NCBI RefSeq assembly: GCF_008329705.1
Contig: NZ_VTSX01000014.1
Span: 1 to 64,000, forward strand
Origin: Chryseobacterium sp. SN22
GTDB lineage: Bacteria > Bacteroidota > Bacteroidia > Flavobacteriales > Weeksellaceae
Length of the DNA: 64,000 bases
Direction of reading: 5' to 3'
Part shown: in pieces, positions 17,585-29,702 of the stretch
Position numbering within the stretch: the stretch's first letter is position 1
Layout of the letters: each line of letters begins with the position of its first letter
Made by a program: the position numbers and the translations under genes
The notes under the pieces: generated by a model
Told to the model about the DNA's origin: nothing
What the model saw: the letters and a program-made list of their open reading frames with translations, nothing else
Databases searched by the model: none

Positions 17585-18310
17585 ATGTCATATAGAATGT
17601 CGCAGGAACAACAGATTGCAATTGAAGAGAGATTTGCCAGGGTTTTTAGTGATAAATCGTTCAAGGAAAGGCTTTCCAGCGCCGATTTTGAGAAATACAT
17701 CAACGGTAAAAAGAAATTCTCTTTTCAGAAGCATGAAACTATTTTCGAAGACGGCGAAACACCGAAAGGCGTTTTTGTGTTGGAAAAAGGGGCTGCCAAG
17801 CTTTCCAAATCGGGAGCTTTCGGAAAAGACCAGATTTTACGGTTCATCAAAGAGGGCGATATCATCGGTTACCGCTCTTTGCTTTGCGGTGAAAACTTCC
17901 AGGCCAAGGCCGAAGCGATGACGGATATTGAAGCTACTTTTCTGCCGGCAGACATTTTCATGTATCTTCTGGAAGTTGATCCTCAGCTTTCTTTTGTAAT
18001 GCTTCAGAAAATTGCCTACGAATTGGGGGAATCTTCCAATACCATTACCTTCCTGGCGCAGAAGACTGTCCGTGAAAGGCTGGCTGAAATCCTGCTGCTC
18101 CTCGAGCAGAAATTAGGTGTTGATCCGGAAGGCTTCATCAAAATTTCTTTAACGAGAGAAGAAATTGCCAACATTATCGGTACGGCTACCGAAAGTGCCA
18201 TCCGCCTGATCTCCGAATTCAAAGGAGACCAGCTCATCGAAGTAGACGGGCGGAACATCAAAATTCTCAACCACGACAAATTAATGAAACTCGGTCACGT
18301 AGTTTTATAA
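17585..18310 (+). CDS. Crp/Fnr family transcriptional regulator
   Basis: The 241-residue product has an N-terminal cyclic-nucleotide-binding-type beta-roll (about 40-150), a dimerisation helix and a C-terminal winged helix (about 165-235) with the recognition helix TATESAIRLISEF. The Fnr-type pattern E-x-x-x-R is partly kept. The N-terminus lacks the Cys cluster that binds an iron-sulfur centre in Fnr, so it does not sense oxygen in the same way. Divergence from ccoI suggests control of the cbb3 genes. A terminator follows. The start could be 17585 or 17597. Confidence 0.85.
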   Translation: MSYRMSQEQQIAIEERFARVFSDKSFKERLSSADFEKYINGKKKFSFQKHETIFEDGETPKGVFVLEKGAAKLSKSGAFGKDQILRFIKEGDIIGYRSLLCGENFQAKAEAMTDIEATFLPADIFMYLLEVDPQLSFVMLQKIAYELGESSNTITFLAQKTVRERLAEILLLLEQKLGVDPEGFIKISLTREEIANIIGTATESAIRLISEFKGDQLIEVDGRNIKILNHDKLMKLGHVVL

Positions 18311-18325
18311 ATCATAAAAAACTTT

Positions 18326-18349
18326 AAGTCGGCTCAGTGCCGACTTTTT
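18326..18349 (+). terminator. Terminator after the Crp/Fnr gene
   Basis: AAGTCGGC pairs with GCCGACTT around a 5-base loop and is followed by TTTTT. It separates the regulator from panB. Confidence 0.85.
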
Positions 18350-18372
18350 AACTTTTAAAAAATAGATACGTT

Positions 18373-19188
18373 ATGTCTGTTCACTCTGAAATTAAAAAAG
18401 TTACCACAGAAACCTTGCGTAAAATGAAATTCGACAAGGAAAAAATAACGATGCTTACGGCATATGATTATACCACTGCGAAAATGGTGGATGCAGGAGG
18501 AATTGATGCTGTTCTGATCGGAGATTCTGCAGCGAATGTAATGGCAGGTTTTGAAACGACACTGCCCATTACCCTGGACCAGATGATCTACCATTCCCAA
18601 AGTGTGGTGAGAGGAACCGACAGGGCATTGGTGGTGGCCGACCTACCTTTCGGAACGTACCAGAGCAATCCTGAAAAGGCCCTGGAATCTGCAGTAAGGA
18701 TGATGAAGGAAGGCGGTGCGCATGCTGTAAAGATCGAAGGTGGAAAGGAAATTTCAAAATCAATCAAGAAAATCATCAATGCAGGGATTCCGGTGATGGG
18801 CCATTTGGGATTAACCCCACAGTCGATTTACAAATTCGGGACCTATAAAGTAAGAGCAAAAGAAGAGGCGGAAGCGGAAAAACTGATTGCCGATGCACAG
18901 CTGCTGGAAGAATTAGGATGCTTTGCCGTGGTTTTAGAAAAAATCCCTGCGGATTTAGCTAAAAAAGTAACGGAAGCGGTTTCAATTCCTACCATTGGAA
19001 TCGGGGCCGGGGCCCATTGTGACGGCCAGGTGCTGGTCTATCACGATATGGTGGGGATGAATAAAGGCTTCAGCCCGAAATTTTTAAGAAGATACCTGGA
19101 TCTGTATACGGAAATCACCGGTGCCGTAGCGCAGTATGTAAAAGACGTAAAAGGCCAGGATTTCCCTAACGAAAGCGAAAGTTATTAA
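18373..19188 (+). CDS. panB: 3-methyl-2-oxobutanoate hydroxymethyltransferase
   Basis: The 271-residue TIM-barrel enzyme makes ketopantoate from 2-oxoisovalerate and methylene-tetrahydrofolate, the first step of pantothenate and CoA synthesis. Visible motifs are [21 protein letters not shown] (metal-binding Asp), [16 protein letters not shown] and [18 protein letters not shown]. The length is normal. It is followed after 3 bases by a small membrane-protein gene and then a pseudouridine synthase gene, a probable three-gene operon. Confidence 0.97.
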   Translation: MSVHSEIKKVTTETLRKMKFDKEKITMLTAYDYTTAKMVDAGGIDAVLIGDSAANVMAGFETTLPITLDQMIYHSQSVVRGTDRALVVADLPFGTYQSNPEKALESAVRMMKEGGAHAVKIEGGKEISKSIKKIINAGIPVMGHLGLTPQSIYKFGTYKVRAKEEAEAEKLIADAQLLEELGCFAVVLEKIPADLAKKVTEAVSIPTIGIGAGAHCDGQVLVYHDMVGMNKGFSPKFLRRYLDLYTEITGAVAQYVKDVKGQDFPNESESY

Positions 19189-19191
19189 TTC

Positions 19192-19518
19192 ATGAGAAAC
19201 CAACAGCAAACCCAGGGGGTTATTTCCATCATCGCATTGTTCTGCCTTGTTGTAGGATGGTTCAATCTTTTTTCCCCGGAAATCAATAATTTATTATCAC
19301 GGAAAATTTTTTACGTTCTTATCGGAATCAGCTTCTTTCTGCAGGCTCCTTCCTTAAAGAACAGGAATTTCGTCTATGGAATGTATGCGGCCGCAGCCGT
19401 TTGTGTGCTGGGAGGATTACTGATCCCGGTAGGCTCAAGAATGGAATCTCTGAAAACCCTTGCCGTTTTTGTAGGCCTTATTCTTACATTTTCAGGCAGA
19501 CAAGGTTATCGTCAATAG
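19192..19518 (+). CDS. Small membrane protein of unknown function
   Basis: A 108-residue protein with about four hydrophobic segments (roughly 11-28, 37-50, 59-80 and 86-102). No domain is recognised. It lies 3 bases after panB and 3 bases before the pseudouridine synthase gene, so it is surely transcribed with them. Nothing links it to pantothenate synthesis beyond position. Confidence 0.75.
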   Translation: MRNQQQTQGVISIIALFCLVVGWFNLFSPEINNLLSRKIFYVLIGISFFLQAPSLKNRNFVYGMYAAAAVCVLGGLLIPVGSRMESLKTLAVFVGLILTFSGRQGYRQ

Positions 19519-19521
19519 CGT

Positions 19522-20199
19522 ATGGAGGAACAGATTGTATACGAAGATAACCATCTTCTGGTGATCAACAAAAAGGTCGGACAGCTAGTACAGGGGGACA
19601 AAACCGGCGACGAATCCTTATTGGAAGCCATTAAGAATTTCATAAAAAAAAGGGACGAAAAACCGGGGAATGTATTTCTCGGGCTGGTTCACCGGATCGA
19701 CCGGCCGACTTCAGGGTTGGTTATTTACGCTAAAACGTCCAAGGCATTATCACGTCTGACACAGATGGTGAAAAACCGCGAAATTAAAAAAACATACTGG
19801 GCGGTAGTAGCAAAGGAAATGGTCCCCAAAACCCAGAGGCTGGTCCATTACTTAAAGAAAAATGAAAAGAACAATAAAGCCATTGTTTTCCCGAAAGCCA
19901 CGGACGGTGCCAAAGAAGCGATTCTTACCTACCAGGTGATTAAAGCTTTGGAGAATTACCTTCTGCTGGAAATCGATCTTGAAACAGGGAGGCATCATCA
20001 GATCCGGGCCCAGTTATCCAAAACCGGCGTGCCTATTAAAGGTGATCTGAAGTACGGGGCTCCTCGCTCAAATCCCGATGGCGGAATCAGCCTTCACGCC
20101 CGGAAACTGGAATTCATCCATCCCGTGACCAAAGAAAATATAGAAATCACAGCACCGGTTCCGCAGAATGATGCCGTCTGGAGGGCTTGTGAAGATTAA
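19522..20199 (+). CDS. RluA family RNA pseudouridine synthase
   Basis: The 225-residue protein has the RluA catalytic motif HRIDRPTSGLVIYAKT (catalytic Asp in HRIDR) and the later ETGRHHQIRAQL and HARKLEF signatures. It converts uridine to pseudouridine in rRNA or tRNA. It lacks an N-terminal S4 domain, like the shorter RluA members. The target base cannot be told from sequence. Last gene of the panB group. Confidence 0.92.
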   Translation: MEEQIVYEDNHLLVINKKVGQLVQGDKTGDESLLEAIKNFIKKRDEKPGNVFLGLVHRIDRPTSGLVIYAKTSKALSRLTQMVKNREIKKTYWAVVAKEMVPKTQRLVHYLKKNEKNNKAIVFPKATDGAKEAILTYQVIKALENYLLLEIDLETGRHHQIRAQLSKTGVPIKGDLKYGAPRSNPDGGISLHARKLEFIHPVTKENIEITAPVPQNDAVWRACED

Positions 20200-20703
20200 C
20201 TTAACATGATTACGGTATAATAAAGGGTTAAAAATATTTGATTACTAAGATATTAAATGCTTATCGGTAACGTCGGCCTTAACCCGATATAGTTATATTA
20301 AAGGTGTCTAAATTAACATCAGTCCGGATATTTTTGCAATGCAGCAGAGAAAAATTGTATCAAGAATTTTATAAATGAAACCTTCAATCGATAATTCGGA
20401 AACTTCGAATGGGTTCATTTATTAAATATTTGATATTTAAATAAATAGCATCGGGTTCACGTTAAATAAGCATTTAACTACAGTTATTCTTACTGATTAG
20501 AAACAATGCCGGTCTGCTGCTTCATACTCCGTTATGATGTTAGCAAAAACTTCCGGCATCCGGCTTGCCTCTTCCAGCCTCTATGCATAATGTATTGATT
20601 GTAAAATATATCCGTATAAATACCTACTGAAAAGACGGGATTTTCCCGGGCAGGGCTTTGCTTTTTTTAATAATTTTACGGGAGTAATTTTAAAACAAAA
20701 ACC
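20200..20703. other. Gene-free gap holding a dispersed repeat
   Basis: 504 bases with no credible reading frame. The right half contains repeat copy A (20551-20582, minus orientation) and related A/T-rich sequence. The left half holds several short A/T-rich stretches without an evident site. Confidence 0.6.
20551..20582 (-). repeat. Dispersed intergenic repeat, copy A
   Basis: Minus-strand core AGGCTGGAAGAGGCAAGCCG, then GATGCCGGAA, close to the consensus seen in five other gaps (copies B-F). It lies between the pseudouridine synthase gene and the GH19 gene. Confidence 0.75.
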
Positions 20704-21291
20704 ATGCTTACACTCGGACAATTAAAAGAAGCCACCTGCTCTAAATCAGACTATGCTTCCAGGTTTTTACCTTATGTAATCGAAACGTGCAATAAATTTT
20801 CCATCAACACACCTTCGAGAATGCTTAATTTCCTGGCACAGGTCGGACATGAAAGCGGCGGACTTTTTTACACGGAAGAACTGGCCAGCGGAAGTGCTTA
20901 TGAAGGCAGAAAAGATTTGGGAAATACCCAGAAAGGCGACGGAATAAAATTCAAAGGCCGCGGCCTCATTCAGATTACCGGAAGAACCAATTACCAGGCG
21001 GTTTCCAAATCACTGGGCACGGATTTTATTGCGAATCCAACCCTTCTTGGCGGAAAAAACGTTACCAAATGCAGCAATGCCCAACTGGAAAACGCAGCGG
21101 AAAGTGCCGGATGGTTCTGGAATGCCCGGAAACTGAACGATCTTGCCGATCAGATTGATATCACCAAAAGCATCGATAGCGGAAACAATCTTGTGGTTTT
21201 TAAGAAAATCACCAAAGCCATCAACGGAGGCTATAACGGATTGCCGGACCGGCTGAACCGCTATAAAGCGGGACTGACTTATTTTCTTTAA
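20704..21291 (+). CDS. GH19 chitinase/endolysin-like enzyme
   Basis: The 195-residue protein is a short glycoside hydrolase family 19 domain. The general acid Glu50 is in QVGHESGG, the second catalytic Glu59 in FYTEELASG, and FKGRGLIQITGRTNY is the typical loop. Members cut chitin or, in phages, peptidoglycan. There is no signal peptide, as in phage endolysins, so release would need a holin, another secretion route or lysis. No phage genes lie nearby. It stands alone between a repeat-bearing gap and a terminator. Whether it is a domesticated lysin or a toxin-like effector is open. Confidence 0.88.
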   Translation: MLTLGQLKEATCSKSDYASRFLPYVIETCNKFSINTPSRMLNFLAQVGHESGGLFYTEELASGSAYEGRKDLGNTQKGDGIKFKGRGLIQITGRTNYQAVSKSLGTDFIANPTLLGGKNVTKCSNAQLENAAESAGWFWNARKLNDLADQIDITKSIDSGNNLVVFKKITKAINGGYNGLPDRLNRYKAGLTYFL

Positions 21292-21309
21292 TAAAAGACA
21301 TTTGTGACA

Positions 21310-21340
21310 AAGATTATCTCAACGGATAATCTTTTTTTTG
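21310..21340 (+). terminator. Terminator after the GH19 gene
   Basis: AAGATTATC pairs with GATAATCTT around a 6-base loop, followed by a run of T. Confidence 0.8.
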
Positions 21341-21415
21341 GTCTGAATTGTATAGCCTTGAATTTCCAGCTCCATCATCCGGCCACCATCTTTCATCATC
21401 ATCCTTTAAAAAAAA

Positions 21416-21446
21416 TTTGCCCGTTCAGAAAAAATGGCTACCTTCG
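21416..21446 (+). promoter_or_regulatory. Promoter of the thiamine operon
   Basis: TTTG (21416-21419), exactly 19 bases, then TACCTTCG (21439-21446), one mismatch from TAnnTTTG. Transcription would start about 21453, right at the first base of the TPP aptamer. Confidence 0.6.
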
Positions 21447-21451
21447 TCTCA

Positions 21452-21535
21452 GACTTTAGGGGTGTCTGTTGAAAAAGCAGGCTGAGAATTACCCTTTGAA
21501 CCTGATCCGGATCATACCGGCGTAGGGAAAAGTGC
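21452..21535 (+). ncRNA. TPP riboswitch (THI element) of the thi operon
   Basis: The aptamer has the conserved parts in order: GGGGTG, the CTGAGA loop (21482-21487), ACCC, GAACCTGATC, GGATCATACC and GTAGGGAA. It lies about 65 bases upstream of thiS. In this class binding of thiamine pyrophosphate turns the following genes off. Confidence 0.95.
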
Positions 21536-21601
21536 AATGACTTTGCCGTACATTCTATTGTACCGTCATGGGCATTCCTAAAGCAGATAAAAAATTTAGG
21601 A

Positions 21602-24196
<2,595 letters not shown>

Positions 24197-24224
<28 letters not shown>

Positions 24225-24940
24225 CCGTTGCCGGCTTCGACCCAAGCGGCGGAGCAGGGATCCTTGCCGACTGTAAAACTTTTGAACAGCTAAGGGTCCA
24301 GGGATTAGGCGTGTGTACGGCCATGACAGTACAAACTGAAAACAGATGTTTAAATCTGGAATGGCAGCCCTTGGAACAGGTGGTGTCAGCCCTTGGGATT
24401 TTAATAAAAGAATATCCGGTTAAGGCAGTCAAGATCGGAGTGGTAAAGGATGCTGAATTTTTAAATGAGATTATCAATACCATTAAACTCCATGCTCCCG
24501 AAGCAAAGGTTGTCTGGGATCCGGTGCTGAAAAGTACTTCTGAGTTTACCTTTTTTGATTTGAATACGGTATCACAATTAAAAAATATTTTAAACCAAAT
24601 GGATCTGATCACTCCCAATTATAATGAAAACCAGATTTTGCTGGATAGCAACCTGTTTGACCAGGAGGGGAGTTCCTGTGCGGTTCTGATTAAAGGAGGG
24701 CACCGGAAAGACTTGCCGGGAACCGATGTTCTTTGGGAGAAGGGTAAAGAAATTTTTATTTACCCAAATGAGAGAATATTAACTTATTATCCTAAACACG
24801 GCTCGGGCTGTGTGCTGTCATCTGCTATCGCGGCGCATCTGGCGAAAGGAGAACATATGGAAACTGCCTGCCGGCAAGGAAAAGAATACATTGAAAAATT
24901 TTTAACGGGTACTCCCGGTTTGCTGGGATTCCATTCCTGA
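24197..24940 (+). CDS. thiD: Hydroxymethylpyrimidine/phosphomethylpyrimidine kinase
   Basis: The 247-residue ribokinase-like enzyme phosphorylates HMP to HMP-pyrophosphate in two steps. Motifs seen are DPSGGAGILADCKTF near the start, KIGVV, VWDPVLKSTS, LITPNYNE and the catalytic GSGCVLSSAIAA. A Phe replaces the usual Ser in the AGxDPSGGAG motif, a mild departure. The start at 24197 lies within the previous gene (28-base overlap). Confidence 0.95.
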
Positions 24941-24969
24941 AAAATTTCTTTATTAAATTAAAAAATAAA

Positions 24970-25611
24970 ATGGAAAAACTACAATATATTTCGCAGGGCT
25001 TTACACAAGCCGAACAGGAATTCAATATTAAAAATGCCTTAGACAACGGGATCCAATGGATACAGGTCCGTTGGAAAAATTCTACTGAAAAAGAATTGAT
25101 CAGACTTTGTGAAAATGTAAAAAAGCTCTGTTCGGAATACAAATCGGTGTGTATCATTAACGATCATGTTAAAATAGCAAAGGAGATCGATGCGGATGGC
25201 GTTCATTTAGGTTTGGATGACATGGCTGTTGAAGCAGCAAGATCTGTCTTAGGAGAAACCAAAATCATCGGTGGTACGGCAAATACATTTTCTGATGTCC
25301 TTCAGCGGATAAACGAATCCTGCGACTATATAGGTCTGGGGCCTTTACGTTTTACCTCAACTAAAGAACAGCTGAGCCCGGTCCTGGGTTTTGACGGCTA
25401 TGAAACAATCATCAGGAACCTTCGGGAAAAATCAATTGAAATTCCAAAAATATTTGCAATCGGAGGAGTGGTTTTGGATGATATCAGACGGCTGCAGCAA
25501 TCCGGGATTTACGGTGTGGCTGTTTCAGGGCAGATTACAAACCAGCCTTCGATGATCGGTGCATTTAGAAATGCTTTGTATCAGGAGGATATGATTTTAC
25601 AAAACGGATAA
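24970..25611 (+). CDS. thiE: Thiamine phosphate synthase
   Basis: The 213-residue enzyme joins HMP-PP and thiazole phosphate to thiamine phosphate. It keeps the substrate-binding [35 protein letters not shown] and the C-terminal FAIGGV and GVAVSGQI phosphate sites. This is the canonical member of the two ThiE-family genes in the operon. A 29-base gap separates it from thiD. Confidence 0.95.
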   Translation: MEKLQYISQGFTQAEQEFNIKNALDNGIQWIQVRWKNSTEKELIRLCENVKKLCSEYKSVCIINDHVKIAKEIDADGVHLGLDDMAVEAARSVLGETKIIGGTANTFSDVLQRINESCDYIGLGPLRFTSTKEQLSPVLGFDGYETIIRNLREKSIEIPKIFAIGGVVLDDIRRLQQSGIYGVAVSGQITNQPSMIGAFRNALYQEDMILQNG

Positions 25612-25621
25612 AAATTTACCT

Positions 25622-26398
25622 ATGAATAATCAGAATTTAATTATTGCCGGCCGGACTTTTGAATCAAGACTGTTCCTGGGAACCGGGAAGTTCGGTAACC
25701 TTTCGGAAATGACGGATTCCATCATCGCTTCAGGCAGCGAACTGGTAACCATGGCTTTAAAAAGGATCGATTCCCAATCGCAGGAAGACGATCTGCTGAA
25801 TGCCTTAAAACCCACAAAAGCACATCTGTTACCGAATACTTCAGGCGCAAGAACGGCCAAAGAGGCAGTACTGGCTGCGGAATTGGCGCGGGAAGCCCTG
25901 GAAACAAACTGGGTTAAACTGGAAATCCACCCCGATCCTAAATACCTGCTCCCTGATCCGATTGAGACCTTATATGCGACGGAAGAACTGGCCAAATTAG
26001 GTTTTGTGGTAATGCCTTATATTCATGCTGATCCGGTATTGTGCAAACGCCTGGAGGATGTGGGAACAGCTGTTGTTATGCCATTGGGTGCACCGATCGG
26101 AACCAACAAAGGTCTGAAAACCCTGGATTTTTTAGAGATTATTATCAGCCAGAGCAACGTTCCAGTTGTCGTGGATGCCGGGATAGGAGCGCCTTCCGAC
26201 GCGGCAAAAGCGATGGAAATGGGCGCCGACGCAGTGCTGGTGAATACGGCGATTGCCGTTGCCGGAGATCCCGTGCGCATGGCTTTAGCTTTTAAAGAGG
26301 GTGTTGTTGCCGGAAGAAGGGCATACGAATCAGGGTTGGGAGCCGTTTCAAAACATGCGGAAGCATCAAGCCCGCTGACTTCTTTTTTGTTTGATTAA
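25622..26398 (+). CDS. thiG: Thiazole synthase
   Basis: The 258-residue TIM-barrel enzyme builds the thiazole phosphate ring from deoxyxylulose phosphate, the ThiS thiocarboxylate and dehydroglycine made by ThiH. Visible are FLGTGKF, the Schiff-base Lys in [48 protein letters not shown] and [12 protein letters not shown]. Starts 10 bases after thiE and ends 9 before thiH. Confidence 0.97.
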   Translation: MNNQNLIIAGRTFESRLFLGTGKFGNLSEMTDSIIASGSELVTMALKRIDSQSQEDDLLNALKPTKAHLLPNTSGARTAKEAVLAAELAREALETNWVKLEIHPDPKYLLPDPIETLYATEELAKLGFVVMPYIHADPVLCKRLEDVGTAVVMPLGAPIGTNKGLKTLDFLEIIISQSNVPVVVDAGIGAPSDAAKAMEMGADAVLVNTAIAVAGDPVRMALAFKEGVVAGRRAYESGLGAVSKHAEASSPLTSFLFD

Positions 26399-26407
26399 AT
26401 CTGAAAG

Positions 26408-27526
26408 ATGAAAAGTTTTACATCTGTTTTTGAACAGTACCGGTGGGATGAAATCAAATTCAGGCTGGAAAAGGTAACGCTGTCCGATGTTGAGAGAAGC
26501 CTGCACAAAAACAACAGGACGATTGATGATTTCCTGAATCTCATTTCCCCGGCTGCTGCCGGGAAGCTTGAAGTGATGGCTGGGATAACGCAGCAACTCA
26601 CTCAAAAACGTTTCGGGAAAACCATTCAGCTGTACGCACCGCTCTACCTCAGCAACGAATGTCAGAATATCTGTACGTACTGCGGCTTCAGCCTTGATAA
26701 TCTGATCAGGCGCAAAACCCTGTCTGATACGGAGCTGATGATTGAAGCCTCGGTTTTAAAATCGATGGGTGTGAATCATGTGTTGCTGGTGAGCGGAGAA
26801 GCCAATAAGACAGTCGGAATCAGTTATTTTCTGAATGCCGTAAAACTGTTGAAGCCTCATTTTGCCAATATCTCCATTGAGGTCCAGCCGTTATCGGAGG
26901 CAGAATACCGTCAATTGCATGAAGCAGGGGTAAATGCCGTTCTGGTTTACCAGGAAACCTATCATCAGGAAGTATACAAAGAATACCATCCGAAAGGCAA
27001 AAAATCAAACTTCAGTTTCCGTCTGGAAACGCCTGACCGGATCGGGAAAGCGGGGATCCATAAAATGGGACTTGGGGTCCTGCTCGGGCTGGAAGACTGG
27101 AGGGTAGACAGCTTTTTCAACGCACTCCATATCGATTACCTTCAGAAGCAGTATTGGAAATCCAGGTTTTCCGTATCCTTTCCAAGGCTCCGGCCGGCGG
27201 AAGGCATTATCGAGCCGAATTTTATTATGTCTGATAAAGATTTATTGCAGCTGATCTGTGCCTACCGCATCTGGAACGAGGATCTTGAAATTTCCATTTC
27301 AACCCGGGAAAACGAAACGTTCAGGAACCATATCATTTCCTTAGGTGCAACGGCTATGAGTGCTGCTTCCAAAACCAATCCCGGCGGATATGCGGTAGAC
27401 AAAGAAGCCCTGGAACAATTTGAAATCAGCGATGAGAGAGGCATGGAAGAGATACAAAGTATCATCAGAGAAGCCGGCTACGATCCGGTCATGAAAGACT
27501 GGGATACTGTTTACAGCGGAGTATAA
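26408..27526 (+). CDS. thiH: 2-iminoacetate synthase ThiH
   Basis: The 372-residue radical-SAM enzyme cleaves tyrosine to dehydroglycine and p-cresol in anaerobic-type thiazole synthesis. The CX3CX2C cluster motif is at Cys85, Cys89 and Cys92. The family pattern YQETYHQEVYKEYHPKGKK is present. Having thiH rather than the glycine oxidase thiO fits Bacteroidetes. It closes the compact part of the operon. Confidence 0.97.
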   Translation: MKSFTSVFEQYRWDEIKFRLEKVTLSDVERSLHKNNRTIDDFLNLISPAAAGKLEVMAGITQQLTQKRFGKTIQLYAPLYLSNECQNICTYCGFSLDNLIRRKTLSDTELMIEASVLKSMGVNHVLLVSGEANKTVGISYFLNAVKLLKPHFANISIEVQPLSEAEYRQLHEAGVNAVLVYQETYHQEVYKEYHPKGKKSNFSFRLETPDRIGKAGIHKMGLGVLLGLEDWRVDSFFNALHIDYLQKQYWKSRFSVSFPRLRPAEGIIEPNFIMSDKDLLQLICAYRIWNEDLEISISTRENETFRNHIISLGATAMSAASKTNPGGYAVDKEALEQFEISDERGMEEIQSIIREAGYDPVMKDWDTVYSGV

Positions 27527-27875
27527 AACGAAAAGACGATTAAGCTTTTATTAAAGAATTAAGCTTAAGTTGCGTGAACCCGAAGAAGAAATAAGGTTAA
27601 TAGGCTGGAAGAGGGAAGCTGCAGGTTTCCTGTGTCAATGTTACACCAAAAGTATTGATGATCAGATGAAAACATTTGTCACTTCATCAGAGGGGACCTT
27701 GTTGAAATCTTTATTCAGAATTTGAATTTATACTTTCTGTTTTGATAACCCGCTGAATTTAAATTAAATAGGGTCGAATTCATATTGGTTTAAAAATTAT
27801 GCATTGAGCTTATTTTATTCGCTTGCGAATACTTAATATTTCTTACCTGCTGAAATCAATCTTAAAATAAAGAAA
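27527..27875. other. Gap between thiH and thiF with repeat copy B
   Basis: 349 bases without a gene. Repeat copy B lies at about 27600-27632, and the sequence after it resembles the A/T-rich flanks of the other copies. Its presence inside a biosynthetic gene series suggests a late insertion. Confidence 0.6.
27600..27632 (+). repeat. Dispersed intergenic repeat, copy B
   Basis: Plus-strand core ATAGGCTGGAAGAGGGAAGC, degenerate in its second half (TGCAGGTTTCC). It lies between thiH and thiF. Confidence 0.7.
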
Positions 27876-28586
27876 ATGAAAGGGGAAGATATTTTTGCCC
27901 GTTACAGCCGCCAGATTTTCATAGAGGAAATCGGACTGGATGGTCAGCGGAAAATCATGAATGCCAAAGTCCTGATTATCGGGGCGGGTGGGTTAGGCAG
28001 CCCGGTGATCCAGTACCTGGCTGCGGCGGGAGTCGGTAATTTAGCCGTAGCAGACTTCGATGAGGTGGAACTTCACAATTTAAACCGGCAGGTCATCCAC
28101 CACGAATATTCAGTCGGCATTTCCAAAGTGAAAAGTGCGGAACAATTCGTTAAGAATCTCAATCATCATGTTAATTTTATCGGACATCGCCTGAAAATAG
28201 ATGCTGCCAATGCGGAAGAATTAATTTCAGCTTATGATATCATCGTGGATGGCTCTGATAATTTCGCGACGCGATACCTGGTGAACGATACCTGTGTAAA
28301 GCTCGGAAGACCGCTGGTCTACGGAAGCATTCTAGGCTTTTCGGGCCAGGTTGCAGTTTTTAATTACCAGGGTAGCCACAACCTGAGGGATATTTTCCCG
28401 GAACCGCCTTCAGATGAAAACCTCCCCGACTGTGACAGCCTGGGGGTACTGGGCCCCTTGCCTGGGATCGTGGGAAGCATAATGGCCCATTTAGCACTGA
28501 ACATCATCACTGATCTGCCTGTACCAGTAAACAGGCTGACCTTAGTTGATACATGGAACTGGACTTTTCAAACGGTGGATTTTTAA
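27876..28586 (+). CDS. thiF: ThiF/MoeB-type adenylyltransferase
   Basis: The 236-residue E1-like enzyme would adenylate the C-terminus of ThiS. The ATP site GAGGLGSPVIQYLAAAGVG, the Asp of ADFDEVELHNLNRQ and the C-terminal GVLGPLPGIVGS are intact. The two CxxC pairs that bind zinc in most MoeB/ThiF proteins are missing: the place of the first reads NLRDIFPEPP. The separation from thiS-H by a repeat gap is unusual. Assignment to ThiF rests on context; a MoeB role cannot be excluded. Confidence 0.88.
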   Translation: MKGEDIFARYSRQIFIEEIGLDGQRKIMNAKVLIIGAGGLGSPVIQYLAAAGVGNLAVADFDEVELHNLNRQVIHHEYSVGISKVKSAEQFVKNLNHHVNFIGHRLKIDAANAEELISAYDIIVDGSDNFATRYLVNDTCVKLGRPLVYGSILGFSGQVAVFNYQGSHNLRDIFPEPPSDENLPDCDSLGVLGPLPGIVGSIMAHLALNIITDLPVPVNRLTLVDTWNWTFQTVDF

Positions 28587-28620
28587 ACGGAAATTTCATA
28601 GACCTAAGGTAGTTCAGATT

Positions 28621-28835
28621 AATAGGCTGGAAAAGGGAGGCTGGGTGCCGGAAGCTTTTTCGAATTAATGTCACAACCCAACAACCTAATTATCAAACCG
28701 AATTTTTTGTCAGCTGCTAAAAGAACTTTGTCTGAAATCTTGAATTATTCCGCTTTCTACTTTATTGAAATAATTGATCAGGTATTGGCTTTACTCTAGA
28801 GGAGCAATATCTGTGTAGCAGATCATTCCGCGGAA
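28621..28835 (+). repeat. Dispersed intergenic repeat, copy C with long tail
   Basis: Core AATAGGCTGGAAAAGGGAGG then CTGGGTGCCGGAAGC at 28621-28655. The tail ends with GAGGAGCAATATCTGTGTAG and CAGATCATTCCGCGG (to about 28835), similar in layout to the GGAGGAGCAGC...TACAGGG tail of copy D. Confidence 0.6.
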
Positions 28836-28844
28836 GTTCTATTT

Positions 28845-29543
28845 TTAACCGTTAAGCCCGGCAACGAGATTGATGGTAAGTGCCACGACAAAGGTATTCA
28901 TAAAAAAGGCGAGCAGTCCGTGGATCATGGTGATTCTCCTTAAATTCCTGGACGTAATACTGACATCAGAGACCTGAAAGGTACAGCCCATGCAGAAAGA
29001 ATAGTAAGCAAAATCCAGATAATCGGGGTGATAAGTTTCGTTTTCATCTTCCGTCGGAAATTTAAGTCCTCCGGCTTCCTCTTTTTTGCCGGAATCATCC
29101 TCATCATAATACTCGCGGGCATAATGAAAAACGTATTGGGTTTGCACCATCACCCAGGATAGGATCATTGCACCAAGAACGGCAGGAAGGAAATAGATTT
29201 CTTTTTGCACCCCTTTGTCTTTGGAAGTAACCAGAAAAAATATGGCAAACATGCTTGCTAAAGATGCAATGATGATGGTGGCAAAAACAAAAACGGCGTT
29301 GCCGTCATCGGCCCTGGCTTTTTTACGGATGTCATCCACTTTCCGGTGCAGGATCACCTGCCAGTCAAGGAAAAGGAAGACCAGAGAAAACGCCAGCCAG
29401 CAGAAAATCAGAATGATCATTGGTTTAAGGTCCAGCCTGAAAATCAAAAAGAAAACCACGGCAGCGGCCAGAAGACTAATGATGCCTCTTTTCACAGGGC
29501 TAAGGCTTAATAACAAGCTTTCCTTTGTTTCAATTTTTGCCAT
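28845..29543 (-). CDS. DUF1345 family membrane protein
   Basis: The 232-residue protein has about five or six membrane segments, the acidic loop YYDEDDSGKKEEAGG and the DUF1345 signature YLDFAYYSFCMGCTFQVSDV. The function of this family is unknown. The gene stands alone between a repeat gap and the beta-barrel genes. Minus-strand transcription ends toward thiF. Confidence 0.85.
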   Translation of the reverse strand: MAKIETKESLLLSLSPVKRGIISLLAAAVVFFLIFRLDLKPMIILIFCWLAFSLVFLFLDWQVILHRKVDDIRKKARADDGNAVFVFATIIIASLASMFAIFFLVTSKDKGVQKEIYFLPAVLGAMILSWVMVQTQYVFHYAREYYDEDDSGKKEEAGGLKFPTEDENETYHPDYLDFAYYSFCMGCTFQVSDVSITSRNLRRITMIHGLLAFFMNTFVVALTINLVAGLNG

Positions 29544-29640
29544 CCGGAATTTTTTTTAAAAATAGAGAAAAATCTTTTGCGCTGCACCTGGTAAAAGGGA
29601 AATTAAGTTTTTTTTAATAGCGGAAGTGACGACCTGAATA

Positions 29641-29684
29641 AATAATAAGCCCCTTTAATTTTTACATTAAAAGGGCTTATTATT
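29641..29684 (-). terminator. Terminator after the first beta-barrel gene
   Basis: Arms 29641-29659 and 29666-29684 pair at 18 of 19 positions with a GGGCTTATTATT core, followed on the minus strand by T-rich sequence. It lies 18 bases beyond the stop of the gene at 29703. Confidence 0.8.
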
Positions 29685-29702
29685 TCTGTTTATTTAAACG
29701 GT

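Noticed and set aside
21362-21385. Possible seventh copy of the dispersed repeat
   Set aside because: Only a short stretch (TTTCCAGCTCCATCATCCGG) resembles the minus-strand core, too degenerate to count.
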